Origin: Siniperca chuatsi
Lineage: Eukaryota; Chordata; Actinopteri; Centrarchiformes; Sinipercidae
Direction of reading: 5' to 3'
NCBI RefSeq assembly: GCF_020085105.1
Contig: NC_058063.1
Span: 17,578,262-17,642,261 of the forward strand
Length of the DNA: 64,000 bases
Positions 12,190-26,409 of this stretch are shown here, piece by piece (positions within the stretch are counted from its first letter, which is position 1; each line of letters opens with the position of its first letter). The notes below the pieces were generated by a model. It did no database searches, had not been told where the DNA came from, and saw only the letters and a list, made by a program, of their open reading frames with translations. Made by a program: the position numbers and the translations under genes.

Positions 12190-13065
12190 ACCTTATATTA
12201 TGAAAATGTATTAAATTAGATTATGAAAAAAAAAAAGAGAAATTAATGTGTTTTTCTTGAACTCAAAAGCTTAAACTGACCTACAACATAATACATACAG
12301 TACCGGCTTTAGTCAAGGTATTTTTTTAATGTGTGTAATTGTCTGACTGACTTGTTGTCTGACATCACCGTCACTGTCCTGTCACAGAACATTTGTTAGC
12401 ATAATTGTACGCTCATGCTAAAAGAAGTCACTTCTCAGTTCAACATACAGTTTGCATTAGACAAGACAGCACAGCTTTGCATCTGTTTTACATCCTTAAT
12501 ATCCATTGAGATCATGTAAAAAAGGTTCCAAACCATCCGTGCGTCATTTAAACTCGTAGTAATATTTAACTTAGAGGCAATGTAGGTTTTGTTGTTCAGA
12601 GTTCATTTGAAGGGTTATAATGTACTTTTGACTTACTGCTCAACACATTATTATATATTTTAGGTAACTGATAATACCTTTAGCAATAATATTTATTATA
12701 ATTTAAAAATATTCATATTAATTCAGATCCAGCTGTGGTTCTGAAGTCCATTATTTTTTCCTCATGTGAGAGCTGATGTAACTCAGAAAGCTATAATAGT
12801 TTAGCTGGTTAAGAAGCAGGTTTAGTAACAGAGAGTGTAATGGGTTCAAAGCTTGAGTGTATCTTTAAATATATGATTAAGCACCACATTTGTATCCAGA
12901 TTAACTAAGAAAACACATGCTGAAGGGCTTAGACTGAATTGCAAAGTGACCTTTTTCTTCCTGGTCTGCTGTACAGCTGCACTCGCTGTTTGTCAAAAGT
13001 TTGAATGTTAAAGGATAAGGCTGCTGTTTTTCTATATTTTCCCTATTGTCATCAAATCCCATTAA
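12190..13065 (+). repeat. Diverged copy of the spacer segment found in the C1q duplication block
   Basis: Collinear with 57130-58085. Shared blocks include ACATCACCGTCACTGTCCTG, CAACATACAGTTTGCATTAG, TATCCATTGAGATCA, GATCCAGCTGTGGTTCT and GAATGTTAAAGGATAAGG, in the same order with similar spacing. The other copies lie inverted at about 33.3-34.3 and 42.7-43.7 kb. This copy is clearly older, with many indels. Either the segment is a repeat family, or the spacer holds a relic of an ancestral C1q-type duplication. Confidence 0.7.
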
Positions 13066-13069
13066 AAGA

Positions 13070-16000
13070 CCAAAACCAATATTGCATTAGTCCATCTATC
13101 TCATTACTTTCAGACTTCACTATTCTGTCAGTGGCACTCAGCCTCAAGCTCATTGGCTCCTACTACTAAAAATCTCTAAAAATTGGTAACAAATATAAAG
13201 TTTCATTTTAAAAAAAGTAAATTTAAAATTTAAAAATAATTTCTTGAAAAAGCTGGGCACTAGTTTTTAGCAAATGCAAACTCAAACAGGAGTAAATAGT
13301 GCAGTGTGCCTCAATGATGTGTTTTAATAGTTTTTACAAGAATGTATTATATAAGTTAAGAAATAGGTCAATAATTATGAAGAAATGATGGGCTCAAGTT
13401 GTTTCTTTTTTTACTTTTAATTACTATGTTTCACACAGTACAGTAACACAGAAGCTAAATGCCTAATTGAAAATGAAACAAATAAATCAAGTAATGATTA
13501 CAGGTGTATGTATGATGAAATTACAGATACAAGTCAGCCACACTTAAAGCTATAACAGCCGTGGTGTATAGCATGTAAAATATATAAGGTGGCAATTCAC
13601 TTCAATTCACTTTAATGACCACAGAGATGGGCTGATGGAACTTGTACTGGTAACCGCCTCTAACAACATTATCAACATTAACACAGCTACAATGTTAAAT
13701 GACTACAAACACAGACGTATAATTTATATCCAACAACATATCACATATACACAACAAGACAAATAAGTACCATGTATAAATATCTCACATACTGTGGACA
13801 TGGAAATTCAGTCCCAGGTCAAAAACTGTGTTTTTGTACCACTTAATAAATTAAATTATAGAATTATCAGCCTCTGAAAGTCTCTCTTTAGCTTCAAATA
13901 TGTTTGTACTGAACATTTTATTTTCAGAATAACCAGGACTGTTTGAAACTGAAGATTTATTTGATGTGAATAGGTGCATTCAAAATTTACGATGGATTAT
14001 TGTATATGGTGGCCATTTAAAGATGAATTCACAAAGAGTTGTCTTTCGGAGTTTATTGCAATATTATACTAGTAGACTAGTGAATAAGGTTTTAAGCTGC
14101 CAATACAATTATGTACACATGTAGAATTTAGGTTTGCCAAAAAAAACCAAACTGTGACGTCGTCTAATATGACAACTTATTGCAGAACAGCAGCATAACT
14201 AATCAGTGACAACTGTGAGTTTTCTTTGTAAAACTGACAATAACTATGAGCCTCAAAACTAATAAAACTAGCAAACTAATAAAATATGGAAAACTGATCA
14301 AGTAAAACAAGTAACTTTTACTCAGGTTTTACTCAAATCATATTGAATCTACTTCTTTCCTTGATATTGGCAGTCAACACACACCTACTTTCTAAGATGT
14401 TTTCAACCCAGTACTGTATAGTTGCCTTCAGCTGGGAAGCTGGTGAACCTCTGTGACATCCTGCCACAGATGCACAAATCTGGGATTAAAGGGATATTTA
14501 ACAACCTAGACACATGTGCAACAGAGCCTTTAATATCTAAAAGACATACAGCTTTGTGATTCATAATAAAATGTTCTCATGTGAGGTTAAACGAGAACGT
14601 TTTGGCAGTGTCAAAATGTGTAGATATTCATACATGCTGCATAAAATCTCCCGTAAATCTGTTATGGAGTACCATTTTTTTCTTCTGCTGCTCTGCAAAC
14701 AGTCTTATTACTATTACACTAACATTATTTCTTGTGTAAAGTCTTCACTACATGTGCCTTCTCTTCTTTGTGGAAGATATTGTTATCAGTCTTCTTTATC
14801 CAGAAAATTTTGTCATCTCTCGTAATCATCTCCTCTTTCATCTTCTCCTCAAACTGAAAAACAAAAATGTTTGTACCAATAATACTGATGAAAGAAAGAA
14901 GTCCAAAGAAGTTAAGTTTTGAGTTTTCTTTGAATTTTTTTTCCAAGCCTTCTAAAAGGTATGTTACTTTTTTTTGTTTGGCTACTCGTCTGTTCCCATT
15001 GAATGTAGCACTGGGTGACTGAGCTTACTTGATCAAGGGCACCTTGGTAGATGTTACTTATTCATTTTCCCACCGGCTACAGTATTTTATTACTCTTTAT
15101 GTGAAGTTAAACTGTTCCTGTACCCTGAGCTGGAAATGGACAGGGTTAACGATTGTAGATTATGTAGCTCAGATGTTCCCAGAACCTGGTTCTGCGACCT
15201 GTGCTGGGCCTCGGAAAATTTTCTACGGGTCCATAAGTAAACAATATGATTCAACCAAAAAAACCTAAGTAATAATTAGATAACTTCACAGGCTATTACA
15301 GACTATTTTTGCTGTAAGTGCTTGGTGCAGTGCATGCTGCATTTTTCTCATCACTCCTTGTCATGCTCTCAGCAATTTTAAAATACGTGAGTATGTGAGT
15401 TAACCACTCCGTCACCAAAACCATGATTCAACAAGAAATCTGTGTGAGGACAAAAAGGTCTAAATGTTTTTTTAAATTGAATTAGTAACCACAATAAAAC
15501 ACAGACCAAATGAATTTAAGTTTCAATTTCAGTTTAGTTTTGTTTTTATGCTCTCCCGCTTTCTATCATTTTATAATTCGTATGAAGAGGTATTTGCATG
15601 TTGGGAGGAATGATCATGCCTGAACCAAAATGTGCATGTTTTGAACATGCAAGTGAACCTGCAAACAAACTAATGGGACCCCCCCCCCCATCCAACTTTA
15701 TCTTCCAGTGTGCATATTGGAATATAAAGTAGACAGGTAGTTTAGCTGATATATTGATAGCTATATAGATAGATAGATATATACACTTTACCATTCATGT
15801 GCTTGATGCAAATCCCACAGACCTGTACATCTATGACATTTTAAAATAGTTTCTTGTCACATTTATGTATTGCAACTTTTGCTAGACTACAAAAAAGACA
15901 GAACGTCCCCAAATCAAACTCTGTTTCTCCTTGAATTTACTACCAGAATACTGTCGGGGTGTGTTTCAGTCTATTTCCACCCCTGCCTATGTTGCAGGAC

Positions 16001-16560
16001 TTTAAACAATCTTAATCTCAGTTTTACAGCCTGTCATTCCAGATTTTACACTTTATACACTTACAGAGCAGGTATTAGGAAAGAGGGCAAAGTGTGGGTA
16101 TTAGCAAACATGCAAATAAATCTATTGAGCACAGAATAGATAGAATAGATTTTTGGGGGGGATCTAAATGTCCCATCTTACACACATATTTGTAATGCAA
16201 TGCAGAGCTGCAGCATTCCTCATGACAGGCCAGTGTCTCTGGTATGTGTTTCAGGTGTTTCATGAGTGGAAAATGTTAACCATTGGACTCACCACACCCA
16301 TGAGGCAAACACTCTCCTTCCCTGAGAGCTGCTATTATGTGTTCCCATGATCACATTTGCACACACAAATGCACACAAAGTTCGTGCCACAACATGTGAG
16401 CATAACAACACTGATACAGAAAGTAATAGTAGGTTAAATAGTTAAAAGTAGGTTAAATGCTGCCATTTTAAGATCAGGTAGTTACAGTAAAGCAGGCAGA
16501 CAGAGAAACCAGTGCTGTGCTCAGGAGAGGGAGGGCCGGGCTGATGAATAACTGTGTTGG
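13070..16560. other. Intergenic spacer, no gene seen
   Basis: No supported exon. It contains a short (AGAT)n-like tract near 15760-15780, a C run at 15680-15689 and AT-rich filler. A purine-rich frame on minus at 14725-14870 was considered and rejected. Confidence 0.5.
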
Positions 16561-16592
16561 CATTACATTTTCCTGTTTCACAGGTATAGCCC

Positions 16593-16689
16593 TATAATTC
16601 ATACTCATTCATACAGCAGGGGAGTCAGCTGCTCTGCCATCACTGAGGACAGAAGTGTGACTGACCAGCTTCCCCTGAGAGAAGTAGAT
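16593..16689 (+). promoter_or_regulatory. Possible promoter and untranslated first exon of TRIM-B
   Basis: A TATAATT box at 16593-16599 is followed by a candidate untranslated exon ending GAAGTAGAT|GTAAGT at 16689. A matching acceptor (TTCTGCAG, ending 18675) lies 3 bp before the TRIM-B start codon, implying a first intron of about 2 kb. This layout is usual for fish TRIM genes; the transcription start itself is inferred. Confidence 0.4.
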
Positions 16690-17224
16690 GTAAGTATGAG
16701 AAATATGCTAGTAAGAGCTAAAAATATGATCTGTCATGTTGAATTAAAGTGAAGTTAATCAATTTAACTTCAAATAACTTGAACATGGATTGCAAAGGGG
16801 GAACAGCCCTATTTTAGTAAGCTGCCAGTACGGGTTACCAGTTATCTGACAAATATGCAAATATATGTTGACATAGACTGATGGAAATATACTCGGTTGT
16901 AATGTATGCTGTTTTTGAAATATAACTTAACATTCAGTGTGATCTAAAGGGTTTTAAAATTGCTATTTTCTTTATGTCATAACCAACTTAAAGTTTGTGC
17001 TGGAGAACTTAACATGGTTAAGTTGATATGACTGTATAAACCATATTTCCTGGTTATTGTAGGATTGAATGATAAGATGAGCTGCTGGTAGTGTCTTCGT
17101 ATGGTCAGGGCAGGTTTGACAAATCAGACCTGTGTAAGGCCTTAAGCCTGCATGTTCTTAAGGGAATAATTATATTAAAAAAATTATAATTCATACATTT
17201 TTCAAGCATTAAGAAAATGAGATA

Positions 17225-17450
17225 TAACATGCTAATCAGTGAGTTTTAGAGGTGCTGGTAGGTGGATTTAGTTACTTTTGGACAGAGCTGTTTCCCACTG
17301 CTCCCAGAATTTATGCTAAGCTAAGCTAACCAGCTGCTGGCTTTAGCTTCATATTGAGCGGACAAATATGAGTGGTATTAATCTTCTCATCTAACTCTCT
17401 GCAAGAAAGCAAATAAGCCTATTTCCCAAAATGTCAAACTCTGCCATTTC
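17225..17450 (+). mobile_element. Teleost interspersed repeat (GAGGTGCTGGTAGGTGGAT...TTCCCAAAATGTC)
   Basis: It contains GAGGTGCTGGTAGGTGGATT, GGACAGAGCT, GCTAAGCTAAGCTAACCAGC, CTTCTCATCTAACTCTC and TATTTCCCAAAATGTC in the order I know from a very common percomorph repeat. A related, opposite-arranged copy is at 30345-30560. It lies in the proposed first intron of TRIM-B. Confidence 0.6.
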
Positions 17451-18678
17451 CATAGTCACTTTTCTGTAGCTGAGCCTGACCTCTGTGTTCAGTAAGCTAG
17501 TGTATGTTTTCAGTTGCACCAGCTCTTCATACGTTCAAACTTTGCCTAGTTGTAGTAGTTTATTGTTTACTAAATGGAGATTTACACATAACTATTTATG
17601 TTAGAATGCAAATATATGACCTGTTTAGATTGAAGAGAAAAAGAGGTTCTAGGAAAGATGGTAGACATATCTGACCTGACACACACAATGCTGTTTAAAT
17701 ATGTAAACTTGGAAGATTTTAAATTACATTTCACAAAATAACACAATATACATGAAATAACAAAATATGATGCAAATAATATAGGACTAAATAGTGATGG
17801 TTATGTTAGCAAACTTATATTTCCCTCTCATTCTAAACTAACTCATTCTAAATAAATATTACCAACTCTGAAATGCATACATCTCCATGTATGAATGAAA
17901 CAAAGTAATGCATTTACAAAGGATCTGCAGTTAAGTTTAATACATTGCTAGTCATTTTTGGGAGTTATGTTACAGCTTGCTACAGTAAACTGCTGTTTAC
18001 ATAAAAAAAGGTTTTACTACATATAAGGCTTTACTTACTACAACATTTCTTAAGTTTTATTCGTGTAACCTGTCATTTAGTAGTCACTAGCTAGTAGTAA
18101 CTATAGAAGGACTTTGCACACAAACTTTATTGCCTCGCAAGAGGATTTATTTTCTAACAAGCAATAATAATGATCATATTAAACTAAATGGAGTTTTTTC
18201 CCCCCATTGGTGATAGGGTGTTGGTGTACTGGTGTAATTATGTGGATATTTTCTGTTGGAAGTGTGGGTGTGACTGGTGTGTATATTTAGCCAAGAAAAC
18301 AATGACTAACACACCAAGCACACCAAACAGTGCAGGGTGTGTAAGTCCTGAATTTCATGACATGCATAGTTATACATTTACAGCTTTAGATAATAAATAC
18401 ACACTTTGAAAGTAGTCAACTGTGTTTTTACTCTGAGACCAGGCATATGTGGTCAAATGTGATTCTTTTTGTTTTCACTGGTAAATATCACTTTTAGTTT
18501 TTAGACAATTAACATGTTCAATTCATTATGGAAGTTCAGTACACTTTCTACCTGTGACTGTACTTGTGTTTGTTCTGTGGATATAAATCTTTGCATACAC
18601 TTCCTCTGTCAAAGAACGTCCTCAGCAACTGATCAACTAACTTCCTTTTTTAAATTTTTTTTTTATGTTCTGCAGACA

Positions 18679-21600
18679 ATGGCCTCCTCAGGTAACATGT
18701 TACCAGAAAAACAGTTCCAGTGCACCATCTGTCAGCAAGTGTTCACTGACCCGGTCACCACTCCCTGCGGACACAACTTCTGCCAGGCCTGCATCCAGAA
18801 TGTGTGGGGCAGCAGTGAGGTCTGCCAGTGCCCCACCTGTAACAAATCATTCTCCCCCCGGCCTGAAATAAGCATCAACACAGCCTTTAAAGAACTAGCC
18901 GACACATTTAGGAAGATTATAGTCTGTTCGTCAGCTTCATCGCTGTCCGCTGCCAAGCCAGGTGAGGTGGTGTGTGATGTCTGCGCTGTGACGTCCCTGC
19001 AGGTGAAGGCCCTTAAGTCCTGCCTGGTGTGTCTGACCTCGTACTGTGAAGCCCACCTGGAGCCTCACCAGAGAGTCGCCACCTTGATGCTCCACAAGCT
19101 GATCGAGCCGGTGAAGAACCTGCAAGACAGGATGTGTAAGAAGCACGAGAGGCTGCTGGAGATGTTCTGCAGGGACGAACAGAAGTGTGTGTGCCAGTTC
19201 TGCACCGAGACTGAACACAAAGATCACCAGGCGGTTACAATAGAGGACGAGAGTGGGGAGAGGAAGGTACATATATATGCTCTGAATTATAAGGGTTTAG
19301 GCAATATGGGTTTCTGAAGACCAAAACCAATACTGATATCGATTGCCATGGTGCGAGCCTTCATAATAATATTCTCATGGGAATTAACACATTGAACATG
19401 GTCCCTCTGCACGTCTTGATGCAAAAGTCTGTCACACAATCCAAAGATTACAACTATAAAAATTTCATTAAACAGCTAAGACAAAAAACTATACCATTGC
19501 ACCATCACAGGACACTAAAAAGTCTGAGCAGTTTTACATCCATCAGCCATTCAAAAGACTATATTATTTCAATATACAATTAGGTCACATAGAGTATAAA
19601 AGTTGAAGCTTAACAAACACAACATCACCAGGGTTCATGAGAAATAAAGTGCCATCTTTATTCATGGACTTCTCTGTTGTAGTTTTGATATTTATAGCAG
19701 TTTTGTGGTTGTTTATTAAAGATCCTGGGCTGTATAAAAGCAAAGGTTGCGGGGATAAACTCAGCAAACACAATACTAAGGCGGCCGAGAGAGCTTGATA
19801 CCAAACCGGCTGAAGCAACGATCTGGCTAAGAGTGGATGAATGACCAGGGTTGAAGTACTGCTAGGCTGATGAGCTGATGGATGACAGGTGTGTAAGTAA
19901 TCAGGCCGGTGTGCAGGTGATCAGGTGATCAACGTCATTGTCAGCTGACAAAACAAACAACAGTGTCTAAAGGGTAAAAGCAATGATATGGTAGCTTTCC
20001 GAGTTGACAAATAATTACCAGCATGGACAGTAAGGTTCACAATTTTATGTAAACCTGAAAGATATTAATCAGTTCTCGTTTTATCAAGCTCTCTTGTCCT
20101 GTTTATGTTTGCAAGGGCCATGTGGTCTCGGTAGGCGTACGCAGCTACTGCCACTTGAATTGAACGGAGCATCCGGAGTATGCGCCGGCTGAGACACCCT
20201 TTAAATGGTGTGCATACTCTGCCTACTTGGCGCACCACAGGCGCATGCCGGCGTGGTAATGGGGCGGACCCAGTGAGAGGAGCGCCACGCCCACAACACA
20301 CACAAATAAACACAGAGAGACAGACACAGAGAGACACACACAAACAAAGACAGGTGACACCAGCTAAGGGAAAAAAACATTGGAAACAGCAGGAAAGAAT
20401 GTTGTTAAGGCACTAACCATAACAGACATTGTATTACATACAAACCTCTTGCTCTCTAGGATTAGGCCCTTATTTTTGGCTAGTGACCAAGCATATGTAT
20501 TTAATAGCAGAGAACTGATTCACTGTAGATTCAATCACTAAATGTACATAAAAATAGCACCCAAATGAACAATGATACCAAGAGAAAGAGAGACAAGAAA
20601 ATATTTCAATTTCTGTTCTGCTTGTTTAGGTCCAAATGAAGAAGACTGAGGCAGATTTTCAGAAGATGATCCAGGAACGACAGAGGAAAGTGGACGAGAT
20701 CAAAAGCTGTCTGAAGCTCAGCACGGTGAGTCCTAATGGAAATCTTCACTGTTAGAAGCATCTGGATTGTTGGTCATCTGTCTTATCTGAATTCAGCTGG
20801 TGACTATCATCAAGCATAATGTTCAGGTTAAATGCCTGCTGCCTCAATTATTTTGCAAGTGAGAGTCACAGTGAGATGTTTAGAAAATGACTCATGTCTG
20901 CTGTTAATGTCACTTAAAACTACCTCTCTGAAGTAAAAACCATTAAAATGGAAACACTCAGATTCACCAGGTCCAAATCACTCCATTGTGAATGTTTTTG
21001 AACAAATCTGCGAGCATCAATCAAATATTTCTTTACTAGCCAAATATAGTGATGCAACAACATGGCAAGATATTTCCAGTTTAGCCACAACAGAGTATGA
21101 TAACAGATGATGTCTTAGTAATTTAAAACATAAATGCAACACTAAACATCTGATTGACAGTCTCTCAAAATCAAACAGCAAGGGCATCTAAACTTACCAC
21201 TCTTTGCTTATATATTTAGTTACAATAAACAGGAATACATCCCTTATAAAAGATGCAGGGACACCGATTTCTTCAATAGCTGCAGCTTTAGTAAACCAGA
21301 ATGCAAGTCAGCTACACAAATGTTCAGTACTGAAGTGGTACTTAATTTTTTTCTGAATTAGAAAATATTCTTGCATTTTGCTGTGCACCAATGCAGCCCC
21401 CAGTGCTGATTTAACCCAGGGCTGTTTTCTGTCTCAATCCCCACTTACTAATTGAAAACAGTGCTGCTCTCTCTAGCTCTACAACTTTTCTGTAGTGGTT
21501 GTGAAAGGTATTTTGGGACATGTAGGTATCCCAAACAGATACAGAGAACAGAAATACACAAGGTAGGTAAAGGAACTAGTTTGAGGGTATATTTTTTTCC

Positions 21601-24436
21601 ATTTTACATATTCATGTTCACATTTTTTATCCCCATCCAGATGAGTGCGGAGAAGGAGATGAAGGAGAGTGACCGTCTCTTTACATCTCTGATTCGCTCC
21701 GTCGAGGAGAGACAAACTGAAGTCCAAACAGAGATCAAGGAGAAGCAGAAAGCAACAGAGAGGAGGACAGAGGAGCTCATCAACGAGTTGCAACAGGAAA
21801 TCACTGAACTGCAGAGGAGAAACACTGAGCTGGAGGAGCTGAGGAACACTGAGGACCACCTGCACCTCTTACAGGTTACAATCAACCTTAAACTGTGGTA
21901 AATACAGGGTTTTTAACTTAGGGCAGTTAGGTAAGGCGTTAAAAGTAGGTTAAAGGAAAGAAATAGTACCTCTTTTGGTAACACTTTCAGGGTTTTTTTC
22001 ATCATGATAAAGATAACATTTCTGGAGGAAACAAAACTGAATATTTGTAGTTTTCTGTTAAAGATGATACCTTTTGGCAGAAAGTATGTCTTTTTGGCCT
22101 TTTTATGTACACATTGGCACAATATAGTACAATATTGGCAGTGGTTTTAAGAATCTTATATCAGTCAAACTCTACAGGTCAAAGTAGGTCAACACCCCTG
22201 ATAGCTAAATCAATGCACTACTCAAATTGATACAGTAATATTCAAATTTCTTCACTGCCTTTCCCTCTGGTAGAGGTTGCCCTCTCTTACGACACCTCCA
22301 CCCACCAGAGAGTGGATGGAGATCAGCGTCCACCGTGAACTCGGTGTGGGTATGGTGAGGAGAGCGCTGTCTAAACTGGACGACACCCTGAAGAATGAAC
22401 TGGACAGTCTGAAGAAGGAAGGTAAAGTGAATTGAAAAGTCCTGTCTGGGCAGAGCATGGCATAAATTACAAGTGCTACCATTTTGTACTGCAATAATCT
22501 TATAATCATCAAATATTACACAAATCACAGTCAAACTTGATCCTAACCTATGATGCCTTTTAATTCAGCCTTCTAAGTTTTGTTTCATGCTTTTATCTTT
22601 CTGACAGAGATGAAGAAGATGCAGAAATATGCAGGTAATACCTCACTCAACACAATTATGTAGTTTCGATGTGTATGTCAAATGCATTTAGGTATGTTAG
22701 ATTGCTATATAGTTAAAATAATATGGTAGGATTTGAAACGTATTTTGGTGCCCACTCGTGGTTGTATCATACAAAATACTGACCCAAGGACACTGATATA
22801 ATTGGGCTGAAAGAAACATAGAGACTGCACCAGTTTTCACCAGGATTGTCCCATTTTTCTGCAAATAAAACGTGCAAGAAAACGCGATAAAGTGCCCTCT
22901 AGGGTGTTCTTCCAGTGGAGAAAATGTGATGGAGTGAACTAATGGGTGCCCTTAAAATGGAGAAAACATGATGCAGTGCCATATAGGCTGCCCTACATGC
23001 TTGAAAAGGGTTTGGAACTGTTTCACCATAAATGCATCACAACTTTCTGCGCGATGGTGCCCCACCGCATGCAGATGGTGCCCTTTTTATTTATTTTTTG
23101 CCCCTGCCCCTCAGACAGCCTGAGTCCGTCACTGTGTACAAGCATGGATACAAGTGGCATATATGTCTGGCTTATGACTCATAGAAATTAAGTAGTTGTA
23201 GTAGTAGTGGCAATAATAGTAGTATAGTTGTACATATTCCTGTTGGTAATTGTTCCCAAACTGAAAAATAAGATTATCTCTGAGTGATGTGAAATTACAG
23301 ATGCTCAGTGTCTATTTTAGGACTGGAAGTCAGTTCTTCTTGGCTGCTCATCAGACCCAGAAATGAAAATCACATCAGTGAAATAATACAGTATTACAAC
23401 ACCAAAAGTATATTTCCAGTGACCATAGCAACTGCTTAAGAACTGTAGTGAACTAAAGAGAAATTGTATATCGGGAGTCAAGCCAGCAGGAATGTGGCCA
23501 GTTTGCCACAAGAATCTCTTCCAATTCCAGTTTATTTATGATTAAAATCTGTACTATTTTTGTAGGAAGGCTGATCAATCCGAATTAGAGTGACTGGACC
23601 AGGGATCTGTACAGAAGTATCAAGAAACAAGCATTGGCAATAGAAGTGGTGGTATTGGTGTTGTAGATTTTGTATTTATTTAACTTCTCTTCATTTTATC
23701 TCCTCAGTTGACGTGGTTTTAGACCCAGACACCGCCCATCCAAACATCATCCTGTCAGCTGATGGAAAGCAGGCAGGCCGAGGCGAGCTGCTGCACATCG
23801 TGCCTGACAACCCCCAACGCTTCGACCCCGTTATCTGTGTTCTGGGCAAGAGAGGCTTCCTGTCTGGGAGGTTCTACTTCCAGGTTACTGTCTTGTTTGA
23901 TGATGGATTAATTTATTATAAATCACAGTGGCCACGAGATAAAGCTGCAACAGCACTGAAGTTTGAAAAACAAAAATAGTGTTCTGAATCAAGTTATTAC
24001 TTTAAAGTGTTCATGTTCAAATTTCCATGTTAAATTTTTCATATTCTCTTGCATCATCAATCAGATTGCAGTGGGGACAAAGACCTTCTGGGACCTGGGC
24101 GTGGTCAAAGAGTCTGTCAACAGGAAGGGGATGATCACCTCCAAGCCGGAGAATGGCTATTGGACAGTGCGGCTGAGGAGTAGCGACGAGTATCGCGCTT
24201 TGGACTCCCCTTCGGTCCTTCTTTCCCTCAAGGAGAAGCCGCAGATTGTCGGAGTGTTTACGGATTATGAGGAGGGGACTGTGTCGTTCTTTAACGTGGA
24301 GGCCGGGTCTCACATCTACACCTTCACTGGGTGTTTGTTCACGGAGAGGATCTTCCCCTTCTTCAGCCCGGGTGTTTGTGATGAAGGGAAGAATACTGCG
24401 CCATTGGTTATCACAGCTGTTAATCATGAGACTTGA
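18679..24436 (+). CDS. Bloodthirsty-type TRIM E3 ubiquitin ligase (TRIM-B), complete, about 546 aa
   Basis: Exons: 18679-19266, 20630-20725, 21641-21874, 22274-22421, 22608-22634, 23708-23883, 24065-24436 (stop at 24434). All junctions are GT-AG and phase-compatible. The start codon lies 3 bp after an acceptor. The RING (C15, C18, C30, H32, C35, C38, C51, C54) binds the ubiquitin-loading E2. A zinc ribbon (C99, C102, C115, C118) and B-box 2 (C153, H156, C164, C175, H180, H183) follow. Coiled coil for dimerisation covers about 197-306, and PRY-SPRY (B30.2), the target-binding domain, about 364-546, with FWDLGVV, DYEEGTVSFFNVEA and IFPFFSPG motifs. Length and exon plan are typical of class IV TRIMs. 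The family acts in the cytosol in antiviral and inflammatory signalling; its target here is unknown. Candidate polyadenylation signal ATTAAA at 24502. Confidence 0.92.
22740..23130. mobile_element. Dispersed repeat with internal AGTGCC-type tandem units
   Basis: Near-repeats of GAAAACGCGATAAAGTGCC, GAAAATGTGATGGAGTG and GAAAACATGATGCAGTGCC occur at about 22876, 22919 and 22961. The segment ends with GCCCCTCAGACAGCCTGAGTCCGTCACTG-like sequence, a tail I associate with fish non-autonomous transposons. It lies in the TRIM-B intron before the PRY exon. Confidence 0.45.
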
Positions 24437-26409
24437 GGATGAGCCTTTGACTGCGTTCTGAAACTGCAAGAAAGATTTTGACTTACAGAACTGATTCAGT
24501 AATTAAAAGTAAAGTCTTGTTTTTTCGGAATCTGTGTTTTTACTGTACATACGCCAGCAGTTCTCAAAGATTGTTGCATCCCACACCCTCAATACAAGGC
24601 ATCACAGCCTTGAACCTTTTAGCCCTAATAGGATCAGTTTTACAGTTGCTGATGATTTTGTATTGAACTGTAGAAGTGCAACTACATGGTGGGAATGATG
24701 CATATTTACTATTTTCCAGTTTCCAAGTTTTTTTTTTTTTTGCACTGCATGCAAAAAGATGCATTCAGAGCAACAAAGACTTGCCTGCTTTATCAGCTGA
24801 TCCATTACGGACAGCCATTTCTCATTCCCAGGGCGTCAAATATCGACGTTTTGTCACAGCCATCGGCGTTGTATATAGACACACAAGGTATCCTTTAGCG
24901 TTTGTATGGGAAGCACAGGGCTGCCAGAAAGCCTTAAGTCAGGTGACGTAGTATAATGAGCGACATAAAGAGCAAGAAAGTCTGGCTGTGGGGTGGATGG
25001 ATGGGTGAAACAACACACGACTTTCACCCAGGAGACCAGGGTTCATGACCCACGTAAAGCCAAAAGTTACCATTGAGTTATTAAAAGTTTTAAGTTACGT
25101 TACATTAGAAGTCACGTTGTGATGTGACTTATGTTAAATGACATCCCACTACCTAACCAAGTAGTTTCTGAAGGCATCTCCTACAGACACCAAAGGGTAC
25201 CATGTGTGTCTGCATACAACGTTGAGGGGCGTGACAAAATGTTGGTATATGACGCCCTGGCAATGAGAACGGGTTGTTACGGTTCAGTAACCAACCCTGA
25301 TCCGTGGTAGTAAAGACACAGCTATGGATCAGGGTTCAGTAATGAGTGAGTCCACATTAAATATGAAGTACAGCTCACACCAGGACAACATCACACACTC
25401 ACAGACAAAATCTTAAAACCTGATAAAAACACAGCCAACCACAATCAGAACACTAAAACACCAGCAGCTGCTTAAATAATCAAAACTTCCAATAGAAAGT
25501 AGACCTATAGTGATAATAGTAATAGACAGAGGAAAATTTTAATTAATTAAAAGTAAGTATTTTAAACAATATGTATTTTCTTTTCAAGTTAGTATTGCCT
25601 CTTTAACTACACTCAATATCGTGATATGTGCCCTGTTTAATTTGAATGTTAATCAGGGTTATTTATATTATTATGCATTGGATTGATCTCAAATGAAACA
25701 AAAACTATCACAATTACAAATAAAATCAAAACTATTTGCATTACTAGTGAGCAAATATGTTTTTTTGGTGTGATTTAAGGAAACCTTTGGGCCCCAATCC
25801 CACCTCATGTCAGTAAGTACACCATAATGCCAAATGCAAAACTTCAATGAATCATCAAACCTGTGCAAAATTATACCTGACAAGTTTATAGTTGTGTTGT
25901 GCTATAGACTACAGGGTTAGGACAGCACTGTACCATGTATTAGCAATGCAGACTTTTTACTGAATTTAGACATTCATAAGCATTCAGGGGGTGCTGATTT
26001 ACTTTATGCTGAGCTGATTACTGCTTTAACCTTAATGGTTAGTTGAGGTTATCAGTCTATCAAAAACATTGTTAGAATAATGCCTTGACTAGTATGTTTC
26101 AATCAGTGTTTCTATGGTGATTTGCTTTTTAAATAAAGGATTACTTGTTTTACTCTTGACTCAGAACCTTTTCTGTTTTGCAAAACCTTTGCATCAGTCT
26201 CGACAGAGCTTCCATGTTTCCATGTGCTTTGCATTCTTAGAGGACATATTCCAAACCATGCAAGGAGGATATAGAGGGAAGCTTTCAGTGAGACACTTTA
26301 ATAAACAATGCAAACTGTGCTGTCAAGTAAATTTCAACAATCAACAATATACGTCTAAATAATTAATTGACCATAAGAAAAATTATTGGTGTGTGAGGCT
26401 TGAAATTCG

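Noticed and set aside
14725-14946. Possible exon on minus (EEKMKEEMITRDDKIFWIKK)
   Set aside because: Acceptor-like sequence precedes it, but there is no donor in a convincing place, no partner exon and no recognised domain.
16569-16582. Interferon-response-like TTTTCCTGTTTC near the TRIM-B promoter
   Set aside because: The two TTTC halves are three bases apart, not the two of the standard element, and a single imperfect match is expected by chance.
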